The notes beneath the pieces were generated by a model. The model searched no databases. It saw nothing but the letters and a program-made list of their open reading frames with translations, and was not told where the DNA came from. Source: Nemopilema nomurai (lineage: Eukaryota; Cnidaria; Scyphozoa; Rhizostomeae; Rhizostomatidae). From it: a stretch of 64,000 nt of DNA. Positions 35,401 to 45,300 of the stretch are shown here, in pieces. The translations under genes and the position numbers were made by a program. Every line of letters starts with the position of its first letter. The stretch's first letter is position 1. The stretch spans positions 205,500 through 269,499 of the forward strand of contig ML133439.1 of the NCBI GenBank assembly GCA_003864495.1. Direction: 5' to 3'.

Positions 35401-38057
35401 TAAGACACCGGGTTTTCTACTTACGTGGAAGCAAATTTGTCAGAGAACCTGTCAAATCTTTTTCAAAATTTCCAGTGCTTCCTTCTCTTCTCTGTACTCT
35501 AACATAGTCGTCCCCACCACTATCAACATGCAGAATTTTAATGGGGTAGTAAGCATGCTTAAAATATGTGCCAATTGAATGCTCCGTTTCAGGTGAATTT
35601 CTAGAACAGGAAACTCAAGTTGTTAATGTAGGTTGCTTACTTAGGTAGTTCTATAATGGAGATTTCTGTTTACTGCCTTATTTTCAGTATAGGATACCGT
35701 CAGTATAGATAGAAATGTGTGAAATAGCAATTTCAGAAAATGTGTCTATTTGGAAGTTAATATTACAAAAAATGGCAGAGTTAAGGAAAGTAATGGAGTA
35801 AACAGTTATAACGATTTAACAACATCACTGACGTTTAGGTAAGCGTTATTGTTTTTGTCAGGTGATGTCTCTTAACTTTGGGGTATGCTATGCTGACATT
35901 CTAGAAGGTGGAGGGAAATAAATCCAACCATACTAACGTTTTAGCAAACACTCTCTTCACCGTGTTATTGGTTGTTGTAACGTTGATCTCACAGAAAGAA
36001 TTGCATGCTGCCTTCAACTGGTAGCTTCCATTCTTAGGCACAGTTAAATATCCCGTGTACCTTCGTCCATAAGTGCCCGCAAAGTTGTTATTGCTCTGCT
36101 CATAGAGAGAGGCCCGACAAAATACACTTGTAGGGTTATTCGGGTACTTTGCCGAGTTTGCATTTGAGTAGGCCGGTTGAGTTTTTTGGGCTGGATATGA
36201 CGTACTTTCATAGTACTCTGTTAGCAAGCCATTGAAGCTGTAAAACTCTATAAAAAGACAGACAAAAATACTGCATTGTGAGTGTACTGGAGAGGGAAAG
36301 GACGCAAGTCAAATTGAGATTCGAGAAGTCCTTTGCATCTTCCACCTTTGCATCAAGAGAAAGGCAGAGACCGTCGACAAAATTAAAGTAGAACATTGAC
36401 TTCATGTATGTATGGTTATTTTTAAAGGTAGTTAGAAAAGAATGATATTTCTACACAAAAATTTCCACCGAATAGGTTCAAATCCAAAGTGTTTATTACC
36501 ATCATTTCATTTTCAGTGGAAGATACGGCAGTAGAGTTTGTTTGCTTTATTTGCCACTATCGACTAGTAGAGCCTTTGACCTAAAGTCTAAATATTTTCT
36601 AGCAGTAATCACAATTTTATTATGAATTATCAGTTGGCAGTAGACGTTAGAGAAACGCATCAAACCCATTTGATTCTATACGAGCACATCATCTCAGATA
36701 TCAGAATCCTCTTGGTTCATTAGAAACCTTTTGGGACATCAGTGCTTGTACACGTGGGAATTTTATCAGACTGCAAAGACATGTTCAGCTTTCAAAGCCA
36801 TGCTACCATCTCAAATACCTAGCACACCCTTACCCAAACAATTCTTTAGAAGCAGATAGCTTGTGCTGCAGAGAAAGTTAAAGCCAAATGCTGGCTATTA
36901 AGTGCACAAACCCATCGATCGTCGGAGGTTTCTTTCGTCCAGCGGCTTGACTTCTGTTCCATTCGGAAACAGCATTCCCAGCTTCATAAAAAACGGTGAT
37001 TCTAGGCCATCACTGTATCTTACGTCAATTTTGTATCTGAATCCTTTTTTTAGCAAAAGACCATCTGAGCGCTGACTGGAAAGAGAGTGTCCGAAATAAA
37101 GATATCAATTAATCATTTAAAGAAGCCAAAAATAATTCTGAGGTCTTTTCAATTAATTCTCCTCTTTGGCATTGTTACCTTCATCTTCTTTGAAGAGATG
37201 AGATTGATTTTCATAGGAATATGTAATATCCAGTCTTTGTTTTTTGTATCAAATTTTTTTGTCCAGCAATCTAAATATAAAATATTTTCTAAAAGTTATC
37301 TTTTGAAACTTACTTGTAGGTCCACCCTATGGTGGAGGAAACAGTGTCAGTGTGTTTGACGGTAACGAGAACACCTGGTTGCAGCTCAAAATCAACCATG
37401 CAATCCTTTCTGCATGCCACGATCAGGCGATGCACTCCAGACAATGTTGGCACAAAGTAGGCCTGGTATCGAAAATGATGCCAAAGTGAATTAGATGCGA
37501 GCCCCCATTCAAACTTGTTTTCGTTGATTATGCCACTAGGACAGTCAGGGTAGCCGCCTAACTTGGGAAAATTTGGTATGGATTGACCGGATGACGTTAT
37601 CCAAGTATCTCGATGAAGCCCAGGTCCCGGCTTGTAGAAACCTGTGACGAAGTGAGTACCACTGAACAGTTTGCTTCATTTGAGCTCCAAGGAACAAGGG
37701 GTGAAAGATAGACCACGAAATTGCATTAAATGCTATCAAATACTTTTAAATCCTCTGTTTTGATGTGTTATGCTAATGTGCATTTTAACTAGTTGAAGAA
37801 TATTTTTCAAGACAATCTTGAGATTGAAGTTGTAGAGCTGTATTGAGATACGACACAAAAACCTCAAAGTAGGAACTTATTAGTGGAGAGCTGGCAGCAG
37901 AATCTTTTGCTTCAAGAGTCCCAACAGGCCCACCAGCAAGAAATAGTGTTTATTAAATTGGTTTAGAATGTCATAAAATTTATATACCTGTTCGAAACGA
38001 CGGGAAAACAGTTCCGATGAAGCAAGTGAAAATAATGATCCACATTTGTGAGTGCAC
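20176..38057 (-). CDS. Gene B: rearranged PA14-FN3 gene, channel half damaged, apple-domain exon inserted
   Basis: Exons 1-10 (31315-38057) encode the signal peptide, both PA14-like modules and FN3 domains 1-5 with no frameshift. Exons 11, 12a and 12b are absent and exon 13 is cut at 27689. About 3 kb of unrelated DNA (28035-31052) lies between exon 10 and the remnants. Exons 14-17 carry -1, -2, -10 and -1 nt changes; exons 18-21 (S2, M4, tail with stop TAG at 20176) are intact. The simplest product joins exon 10 (phase 1) to the apple-domain exon at 29948-30237: 2554 + 290 nt gives 947 residues and a stop, secreted, without a channel. A channel product would need the missing exons and the four frame repairs, so I regard it as unlikely. 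The filter is TTAGYGD. The first ATG is mutated to GTG (38055-38057); Met5 at 38043-38045 remains. Confidence 0.78.
20636..20992. repeat. Diverged ~175-bp tandem duplication in intron 20 (B)
   Basis: Two direct units, about 20636-20812 and 20813-20992, share TTCATATTTTTGC, CTGTTATAACGA-like and GCAATATAG-type blocks. Also present in gene C, so it predates the unit duplication. Confidence 0.7.
21079..21226 (-). CDS. Gene B exon 20: M4 transmembrane segment
   Basis: 148 nt, phase 0 to 1, acceptor gtttag, donor G|GTAAGA. Extracellular QEQQIPVILSKDADI, then helix LVKYGGILLLFLVLIGLIYD and basic AVRHTRG. An M4 distinguishes it from GluR0-type bacterial channels, which lack one. Confidence 0.87.
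21751..22019 (-). CDS. Gene B exon 19: S2 lobe
   Basis: 269 nt, intact, acceptor ttttcccag. Gives the reference reading of S2: NTTDAATVKNSLLSN at the start and EIAQHTISFK at the end. Confidence 0.84.
22201..22264 (-). CDS. Gene B exon 18: M3-S2 linker
   Basis: 64 nt, intact; one conservative Lys to Arg change (KLRKK) relative to gene A. Confidence 0.74.
23703..23873 (-). CDS. Gene B exon 17: YGD and M3 (frameshifted)
   Basis: 171 nt against 172: one C missing from the CCCC of the Ala-Pro codons right after YGD, which destroys M3 in this copy. Confidence 0.83.
24135..24233. repeat. GATTGACT-type repeat in intron 16 (B)
   Basis: Longer than in A and interrupted by TAATGACTGACTATTCG. Confidence 0.8.
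24651..24735 (-). CDS. Gene B exon 16: pore helix, filter TTAG (10 nt lost)
   Basis: Donor GG|GTTAGT. Reads IWLAFITMTTAG. Ten nucleotides are missing from the acidic segment at the 5' end of the exon, so the pore is out of frame with M1. Confidence 0.85.
25662..26141 (-). CDS. Gene B exon 15: S1 lobe and M1 (frameshifted)
   Basis: 480 nt; AG is missing from the Thr-Leu-Tyr-Asp-Tyr codons near 25844, so the S1 part is open but M1 is shifted. Confidence 0.84.
26733..27034 (-). CDS. Gene B exon 14: FN3 domain 9 (frameshifted)
   Basis: 302 nt; one base missing near 26854 (GACTCGATG instead of GACATCGATG). Arg to His near the middle relative to A and C. Confidence 0.8.
27559..27689 (-). pseudogene. 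Gene B exon 13 remnant (FN3 domain 8, 3' part only)
   Basis: Homology to the gene A exon stops at GATGCGTTG and continues as intron 11 sequence (matching 7711 onward). The remnant keeps the donor side and an open frame but has no acceptor of its own in place. Confidence 0.82.
28558..28620 (-). CDS. Candidate 63-nt phase 1-1 exon inside the insert
   Basis: Acceptor aaatacag and donor CAGG|GTAAGC flank an open stretch reading KPLEMFSVLGGNLTEVKEHQ. It lies downstream of the apple-domain stop, so it would belong to a different transcript or an exon-skipping form. No family recognised. Confidence 0.3.
29948..30237 (-). CDS. Apple/PAN-domain terminal exon in the insert
   Basis: Acceptor tctgttttgttcctag is strong. 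The exon encodes about 95 residues ending QYYEVC-stop. Pattern: aromatic/Thr-rich start, C-F-Q-I-C...C, a G-C-K-C pair, a late LVCEIS and a terminal YYE, as in PAN_1/apple modules of secreted metazoan proteins. The two leading bases complete a phase-1 codon, so it joins exon 10 of gene B in frame. It could equally be the last exon of an unrelated gene fragment. Confidence 0.7.
31063..31079. repeat. Inverted repeat at the insert's right breakpoint
   Basis: CTGTTCT-ACG-AGAACAG hairpin, conserved in all units; here it abuts the point where homology to A and C resumes. Confidence 0.75.
31315..31614 (-). CDS. Gene B exon 10: FN3 domain 5
   Basis: 300 nt, intact; the reference form of this exon. 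Last exon before the insert; donor G|GTAATG, phase 1. Confidence 0.88.
31982..32275 (-). CDS. Gene B exon 9: FN3 domain 4
   Basis: 294 nt, intact, differing from gene A by almost nothing except A's lost base. Confidence 0.88.
32722..33012 (-). CDS. Gene B exon 8: FN3 domain 3
   Basis: 291 nt, intact; lies in the tract where units A and B are almost identical. Confidence 0.88.
33608..33901 (-). CDS. Gene B exon 7: FN3 domain 2
   Basis: 294 nt, intact; one codon shorter than A in the Ala/Thr run. Confidence 0.88.
33937..33975. repeat. (GATT)n microsatellite in intron 6 (B)
   Basis: Short, interrupted by GCTTAATT. Confidence 0.85.
34792..35118 (-). CDS. Gene B exon 6: FN3-like domain 1
   Basis: 327 nt, intact; Asp-Thr at the start is His-Thr in this copy. 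Confidence 0.78.
35425..35600 (-). CDS. Gene B exon 5: PA14-like module 2, second half
   Basis: 176 nt, phase 2 to 1, the only copy with this exon open: ILHVDSGGDDYVRVQRREG then a Leu-rich end, LLP. Acceptor tgttctag, donor C|GTAAGT. Confidence 0.82.
35938..36247 (-). CDS. Gene B exon 4: PA14-like module 2, first half
   Basis: 310 nt, intact. The acceptor is tttttatag instead of tttttacag, and the upstream intron is replaced by different sequence from about 36250. Confidence 0.84.
36912..37075 (-). CDS. Gene B exon 3: PA14-like module 1, second half
   Basis: 164 nt, intact. The loop reads SDGLESPF where gene A has RDGTDAPF; gene C agrees with B. Confidence 0.78.
37314..37641 (-). CDS. Gene B exon 2: PA14-like module 1, first half
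   Basis: 328 nt, intact; a few replacements (Cys-Met in place of Cys-Glu after the second cysteine). Confidence 0.79.
37988..38057 (-). CDS. Gene B exon 1: signal peptide, start codon ATG changed to GTG
   Basis: The codon equivalent to the gene A start is GTG at 38055-38057. The next in-frame ATG (38043-38045, ATGTGG) keeps the whole hydrophobic signal, so translation can start there. Confidence 0.7.
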
Positions 38058-38083
38058 CTTCAATATATGAAGGCTGCTTTCAA

Positions 38084-39022
38084 CTGTTAAGAATAAGACG
38101 GATAATTTTTTAATATTTGACAAATAAATAATTTCCAGCATGTAGAGTTAGGAATATCAAGGTGTACTTTCTCTTCAAGGCAATAGTAAGTTCTCGCTTT
38201 CAACCAAAAACGTTTCCACTATTTGGAAACGGTGACTCTACTTCCCATCATCTTCGAAGCGACATCCTACGTCACCAACGTTATCCTTTCCTAGTGAGTT
38301 GCAATCCTTCTACAGGTTTCAGCCAGAGTTCGACTGGGAAAGCCAGTGAATCGTTATACGCGTAGCAAATAGTGGTGGGTTTGAAATTTCTGTTTATATG
38401 GTGCATAGAGGCATCAATCAAAAGACAAAACGTAAGCTTTTATTAAAATTATTGTTACCAATATTATTTAAAATGCACTACCGGAAAGCCTTTTTTGAAG
38501 GGCCTTCTATTTGATCTGTCGCAAGTTGGACACATGCAAATAGATTTGTCTTTTTTAATATTCACTATAATGATCTTTAGAATATATTGACAAACAAAAC
38601 TCTTTATTCAAGTCCGGGTATGTGAAATGCAAAGTTGGTGTGCAGATGCTTGTAACAAGAAGCGACGTAATGCGCAAAGATTGTTTATTACACACAAAGC
38701 AATAGGATTCAACGAAATGTAATTGGCTAGCTGGTCAATATGGTGACATGGTGGCAGATTTGAAGACTCAAATTCTGTCTAAGTCGTCATACAATGTGGT
38801 CGTAAATTCCAATTACATAATATCGAAAATCAGGTTTTGCACAAGTTTAGGTCCAGGTCCAGCCTCCTCGTCAAGGGTTGAAATGCCCAGAGTGAGACGA
38901 GAGTGACATCGAACTATAAGAAAAAACTGTTGCTCATTTCCTTTTCACTCATCGCATCATTGCATATAAATATGTTCTGTAGTGAGAAATGTGGTTGCTT
39001 ATAGAATCGGTTTGAGACTTAC
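38084..39022 (-). other. Gene B putative 5'UTR intron
   Basis: Donor GTAAGT ends at 39022 with exon base 39023; acceptor cttaacag precedes 38083. Same layout as unit A, nothing further recognised. Confidence 0.4.
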
Positions 39023-39150
39023 AGCGAGCTCAATTAGAAGCGCTACTAGAACGAACCGAAAGGAATTAATTGAATTGGTAAAACAATCAACTCGTTCTTC
39101 TCGAATTTATCCATGTTCTCAGCGCGAGTTGGACAGGTGGGGGTGATTGG
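39023..39150 (-). promoter_or_regulatory. Gene B putative promoter and first exon
   Basis: Same CCAAT box and AT-rich box (here GGATAAATTC) as unit A at matching spacing. Confidence 0.35.
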
Positions 39151-41968
39151 GTATGTCACTGAATTCTCGCAATTAAAAATGAACGAGAGGTGAAAATCCA
39201 CCGTTCTAAGAAAACTCCATGACCCGGCTGGTATAAATCTGAAAAGAGGTTAATCGGTGTTAAGTGAGCGTACATCGCCTTTAGAAGGGGGATGGGCAAA
39301 AGGTCCCATTAAAAGGAGAAGGAGACAGATTTAATGACAATATGCAATTTAGAAAGGGAAGACTTGCCACTCATGGGGCTCATATGACAAAAAAGTATAA
39401 AATTTCAAGTGCTGGAAAGAGACACAGAACATTGTTTGAGCAGTTACAGAACATTGTTTAAATTTGAACAGACTTGATGTACAGCAACCGGAATGTGTTA
39501 TAATTGAAAAGGCAACAGCAGGAAAGAGGAGGGTAGGCATTGTCTTTCAGGGGCTGCCAATCTACCATTTGAGGTTGGTGTCGAATCTTAAAGCAAAGAA
39601 AACGTCATCAATAGTCACAACATCATGGGCATGGTTTTATGTGCTCGTTGGAACATTTATAGATCTAGCACGGCAACTCAGGAAACCGAAAAATTGTTTA
39701 GCTATCATACCTAGGTGCGATAGTCATGAATTACATGACCTAAACGGTTGACGTTTTGCAATGGGAAACTGGAAAAACACAACAGACCAACAACATTGAA
39801 GTAAACAATAACGTTCTGTTTAGTTCAATACATCAGTGAGTTCATAACCTGTTTCTATGGCTACTGTGTTTGGTTTGGATTTGCATGGCCTCCACCTGCT
39901 ACATACGGGCATTTTCAGCCTTTTGGTGAGTGCTGGTGGGTCAACCTTGTCCCATTCAAAAGAGGATATTGTCGCTCAATTTCTGCCATCTTAAATCAGA
40001 GAGCCTCAACCAAAAATTAAACATATTGCATCTGAGAGATTTTTAGGTCTCGGAAATGTATCTCGTCACATTTGCATGTGATTTTTAAGAAAACTGCACA
40101 TGGAGTTCTTTTGATTTAGCGACTCATTTTCGCCTACAATTTGACTAAACGTTCTTCAGTTGTGATTCAACCTTTTCTCCTGCCATTGAGGAAATCCAAT
40201 GTTTTGGATGTAAGAGGAGAACAGTCTAAAAGAACTTTTTGGGAGAGTCTCTTGTACAAAATATCACAATAGCTAGAAAAGGGAATCATCTTTTGCCTGC
40301 TAAAAGTATATTTTTCGTTCGATACTAATGAGAGTATTCGATCGTAGGATAGTGATCAAGAGATGATACGATAAATAGCCAGTCGTAGTGTATTGTCCGC
40401 TATCGTCAGTGATACGCTCTTCTAATGCTAAATCGTCCCCCTTTACCGCTTTTGATCAGCAACTGGCTCTGTATTTTGTCAGCTTTTGGTTATTTTCTGA
40501 CGTTTGCAAACACTGTCGGGTTTAAAATATACTTGAAACATGAAAAAATTATTTCGCTATATTAGCTATTGTGGCGCCTCCTTTATCTTTATTTTGTTAG
40601 GTAAGCGAGGCGCTTAAATGGAAATATATGGGAGTTCACGGGTGTTCCGTCATTATGCAATGCAGAAGGACAATATCTACCAATTTCTCTATGGGCAAAT
40701 GACGTAAAAAGAAGAATAAATCGTACAATGGTACATTTAAAAGAAGAAGATTAAAATTTTAGATTAAAATTTTAGACAGTTTGCGCATAAAAGTGTTCAA
40801 GTTTTAAAAATTGAGCAAATCTCCTTACCTTTGTGCAATTTGCTCTTTAAAAGCTCCTTTAAAATACCTTTTGGTTGGAAATGTTCTACACAAGCGGCTT
40901 CATCGAATCACTATGGGAGAATTGTCCAGTAAATGTTTATCGCTAAAAATGCTGATTTGGAATAACCTCAAAGTTTACATGTTGACTTAAGTCAGCGGGT
41001 ACTCGCATGAATAGATTCAAATTGTAGCAATTACATGCAATTAAGCCTGCAAACCAATACAGGTGTCCACTATCTTTGACGTGAAAACAATTTTCTGTTC
41101 ATGTTTATTACGCATGGGCGCTCTGAGAAACATGGAGCTGAGATTGAAAATAAGACATAATTTCTACTTATGATTTGACAAACAACAAACCCATCACTCT
41201 AAATAAATCTGAACCAAAAAAATGGGACTCAACAGCCTATTCTATGTCAATATCATTCTACTTTTATATTCCAGTTTGAACTTAAATTGAGAAACCAAGA
41301 AAGGTTCATGAAGTTTACTGACGAAGGAAATCCAATAACCTCTCTTAATCTTTAATTCTTCCACTGCTCTTCGCGCAGTTTTAACGCTATTTGGATGAAA
41401 TGTTTTCTAACGCCTAGGACGATGCAAAGGGACACCCACCTGTGAGATTTATCAATGCGCATTCATTCAAAAACGTTTTTTAAACCGAACAACAGCTCAA
41501 AGCAACTAACTAATAACTAAAGGCCTCAACGCAGCGATAGTTAATGAGAATGATAGGCAGCACCATTGCTCCAGGACCCGCTTGCTCCAATAAAATTGGG
41601 TGGATGCAATAAGTATCCAGATGTTGCCCAGAAGCAATTTTCAACATATAATTGCTAGAGACGAATAAATCTAACTTAGACTTTGCCTAAATTCTGATTT
41701 TTAAAGATCGTAGAAAGCTACAGATTGGCTGAGGAATGTAGCAAGGCAAGAATGCTGTCTAGGCTTGGTTTCGTCAAGAAATGTATAGTTCTCTTTATTA
41801 GCACCTGATTCAACATACAGTCGAATCTTGAAAGCGAAACATGAGACTGTTGAGAACCAACGTAACACATCTAGAGGGTGTATGGGAGATGGATCAGATG
41901 GTTAGATTACAATAGCAGACTGACATTAGCAAATAGCTTCTTTTGATGTTCAGTACTAAGACTTTTTC
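39151..41968. other. Spacer between gene B promoter and gene C 3' end
   Basis: About 2.8 kb, very close to the A spacer except for a ~110-bp deletion near 39270. No supported gene. The conserved block matching 18640-18800 is at about 40560-40720. Confidence 0.6.
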
Positions 41969-41974
41969 TTTAAT
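41969..41974 (-). terminator. Gene C poly(A) signal ATTAAA
   Basis: About 105 nt past the gene C stop, matching the gene B position. Confidence 0.45.
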
Positions 41975-42078
41975 AAAGACTTTCCTATAATGCAGCATCG
42001 CGGAAGAAGTTATTTACGAATGCGATATCAAGAAACAAAGCTTTTTGTCACCGTAAAATGTCAGGGTCCCTACAGGGA

Positions 42079-42394
42079 CTATGGTGTTTTATAATCAATA
42101 GGCATGTCAATTGTTTCTTCATCAGAGTCATAACTTTGTTCTTCCTCAAACTTATAGTATGGGGTTTCTTCGCTCTGTTCAACTCTCAAATCCTCATGAA
42201 AAATTGTCAAGTTGGGCATGTTGCCTTTAGATCTTTTATATCCATTCTTGCAAGTCGCCATCGTTCTTTTGTGTGTTTCTTCTCAAGTTGTTGTGTCTGC
42301 AATGTTAGGTTCTCAACCATGTTATCAATAAGTTTGTCTGCTTCAAAAAACAATTTGTCTGTTTCCACGGGCTGAATGGCAATTTGTTTACGTC
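42079..42394 (-). CDS. Gene C exon 21: cytoplasmic tail (frameshifted)
   Basis: 316 nt against 317 in B; one base missing in the Ala-Thr-Met codons near 42219, about 46 codons before the stop, so the acidic C-terminus is read out of frame. Confidence 0.82.
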
Positions 42395-45300
42395 CTTTTG
42401 AAAGAAGAAAAATTCAACTGCATGAAAAGTATATGGTATTAGGGTATTAGGATTAAAAAGTGTTACGGAAGCCTGTTGGATCACATAAACATCTGGGATT
42501 AGAAAACTTATTAACGACAATTGAAATCCCAACTAACTAAAAAGAAATATATTATCGTATAGTTTGTTTTTCTTTCCATAATCTGCACTTTGTAAAAGCT
42601 TTGCCGTTATCGTTACATCGTTTTTTGTTTAATATTCATTGTAGTTCATATTTTTGCAAGCCATTAGTTCAGACATAAATGTCATCTGTTATAACGAGTC
42701 AAAAAGCAACAAAATATAAGGCAATATAGTATCATATATTCAGTTCTATTTCTCTAAATTGCACTTGATCAAAGCTTTTCGATTATCGCTAACATTGATT
42801 TTGATATTACATTGATTATAGTTCATATTTTTGCTAGCTATAGGCTTAGACATGTTATCTGCTATAACGAATCAAAAAGTAGCAAATCATCTAATGTTCA
42901 AGAGAAAAACCTGCAATCTAAGTTGAAGCAAAAGTTTACCCTTTAAAGATTGACAATTTGAAAAGTTATCTTACCCCTCATGTGTCTAACAGCATCGTAT
43001 ATTAATCCGATTAGAACAAGGAAAAGCAGCAAGATGCCACCATACTTAACCAACATTGACGTAATGTCTGCATCTTTGGACAGTATGACTGGAATCTGCT
43101 GCTCCTGGCTAGACTCCTCTGACTAAACGATCAAACAAAATGCTAGATTAAAACCAAGATGCTTGTCATTAAATTGCTTCTGAAACTCTTGAATTTCAAA
43201 TTTTTAATAATGCATGCTTGATCTTCAAGCCAAGCTTTCTTTGTACCGACGCCTCCTAATTTCATCAATCTTAAGTCGAACAGAGTTTGAAAATACAAAT
43301 GCTACTAAAAGAGATTCTGGAACTTTCTATCTGTAGAAGGCAACATACAATGAGGTTAGTGCTACCTTCCGAAAAAGGACCCAACTTTTAATCATTTCGA
43401 GCAACATCTTAACAAACTTGCATGATATCCATTGATGACGTATAGCATTCAATTCGAGTGTCTTCCTTAGATTTGAAAGTGGTTGCATAAACTTATGGAC
43501 TTTCGTTCAATTTTCATTATGAATTCCGATTGATCAGTATGTCTCTAAATAGTATACAGTATCTAATCCTAATTTTTGTTTGAAATGCTGTTGGCTATCA
43601 TGTGGATAGGGGTGGAGTGTCGTTTCTTTACAAGAAAGTCATTTCTCAAACAACAAGATGGCCACTGATTAAAAGTCGTCTGCAGGTAGGATTGGACTTT
43701 TGACAACCCATCTATAGTGGACTACATCTGTTTCTCAAGCAAATAATGCTTGCTGTGCATTTTTTCAACATGCGAACATGAGAAAACTGGCTTTTTGCCA
43801 CATCATGTCTTCAAAGGAAAATCTTTCCTGTTGCTACAACGACGCTATCAGTTTTGTCAAATTTCACTATTCTATGGACATCATTATTTTTGACCCCAGA
43901 CTCCAAGATCTTTCGTCCCTTTGTGAAACCGAGGCATAGAACGAAAAAACAATAGAAAGTTTACCTTAAATGATATGGTGTACTGTGCGATTTCCTTCAA
44001 GATGTTTTGCGAATTCTCTTTTACATATCGCTTCATGCAGAATTTCAGTCTTCGCGCCTCGGCCGCAAGAAGAACCCCATACGAGGCATCCACTGGCACC
44101 AGCTCATCGAACATGATATCTGGGTGCTCCAGTTGCTCCTTCATAGCGCCTGCTTCAAACGCCTCTATCATCACTTTAGTGACAGCATTGGACAGGAGCG
44201 AATTTTTGACTGTTGCCGCGTCTGTCGTGTTTCCTGGGAAAATCGAAACCGTTTTCAGTTTAGGATTCCAATTAGAAAAGCGGACAGAAAACCACGGCAT
44301 TTGCTTCGTGTTTCAAAAACTTTCAGATCCGCTTTAGTTTGGGCTTGATTACTTCTGGTGACAGCGACATGAAGAAAATGACAGGGAATGTTGCAACATT
44401 GAAACGAGGCTCACCTGATACTGTCTTCTTTCTCAACTTTGTGATTGAAATCATGAGTGTTTCATTAGAAGCCATTACCTGAAGACAAATGGAAAATTCC
44501 TTAATTCACAGAGACTAGGCCATTCAAGAGGATTGTTAAACAAACTGAGCAATAAGTTATCACAACCAGAAATGGCAGTCCTTCTTTTGTCATGTATTGA
44601 AACAATAGCATGTCTTCACTTGGCTGTCGCTTCAAATCCTGATATATCATTTCATATATACCAGCATGTACCAATGCATATTCGCTCAGACTTATTCGCT
44701 GCATTTATCAAGAGCCTTTAAGGTGCTAGTTTCGATACAGTCATCAAAGTTCTATTCAGCGATAAAGTTGTTACTCCAATAAGGATGACAAAAATACCAT
44801 TTCATCATCTGCTAAAACTATGTACACTCCATTGAAGCTGTGAATAATTTTACCAAAGCACTGTAGTCTAGTTATTTGGAAGTTATTACCCATACCCAAG
44901 TTTTGATAATAAATCATAGGGAATATCTGGCTATGTATTTCCTGGTGTATATCTGGCTGTTTATTTGGTGAGTATCTTGTCAGTGCTGGCATACCCTGCA
45001 CTCATTGCCTGTTATTCTGGATCAGCATTGGCAGTGTATGAATAGCTGATGGTCCTAAAGGGGGCTGTAATAACATGGAGGACTGAAGCTCTTTTGGGAA
45101 CGAGTCAAGGTTGCCCATCACAGCCCGGAAGGTTAAGGCCTACCTCGTGATGAATTATAAAAGCCTTACAACTAATGACCACGTCACATCACCCTGCCTT
45201 TCTGTTTGGCATCTTTCGATTCTTATGAAATTTTGCAAGGCGAAAACAGAGTCCTTAGGAGTCGTACTACAAGCTTACATGCTTCTTACTATTGGGTGAT

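Larger units (their letters stand above)
21252..43148. repeat. Tandem unit B of the ~22 kb direct repeat
   Basis: Distance from gene B stop to gene C stop is 21903 bp. Unit-specific changes: about 320 bp lost from intron 19, about 1.6 kb lost between exon 13 and intron 11, about 3 kb gained at intron 10-11, altered intron 3 sequence near 36250-36405, and about 110 bp lost from the spacer near 39270. Confidence 0.93.
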
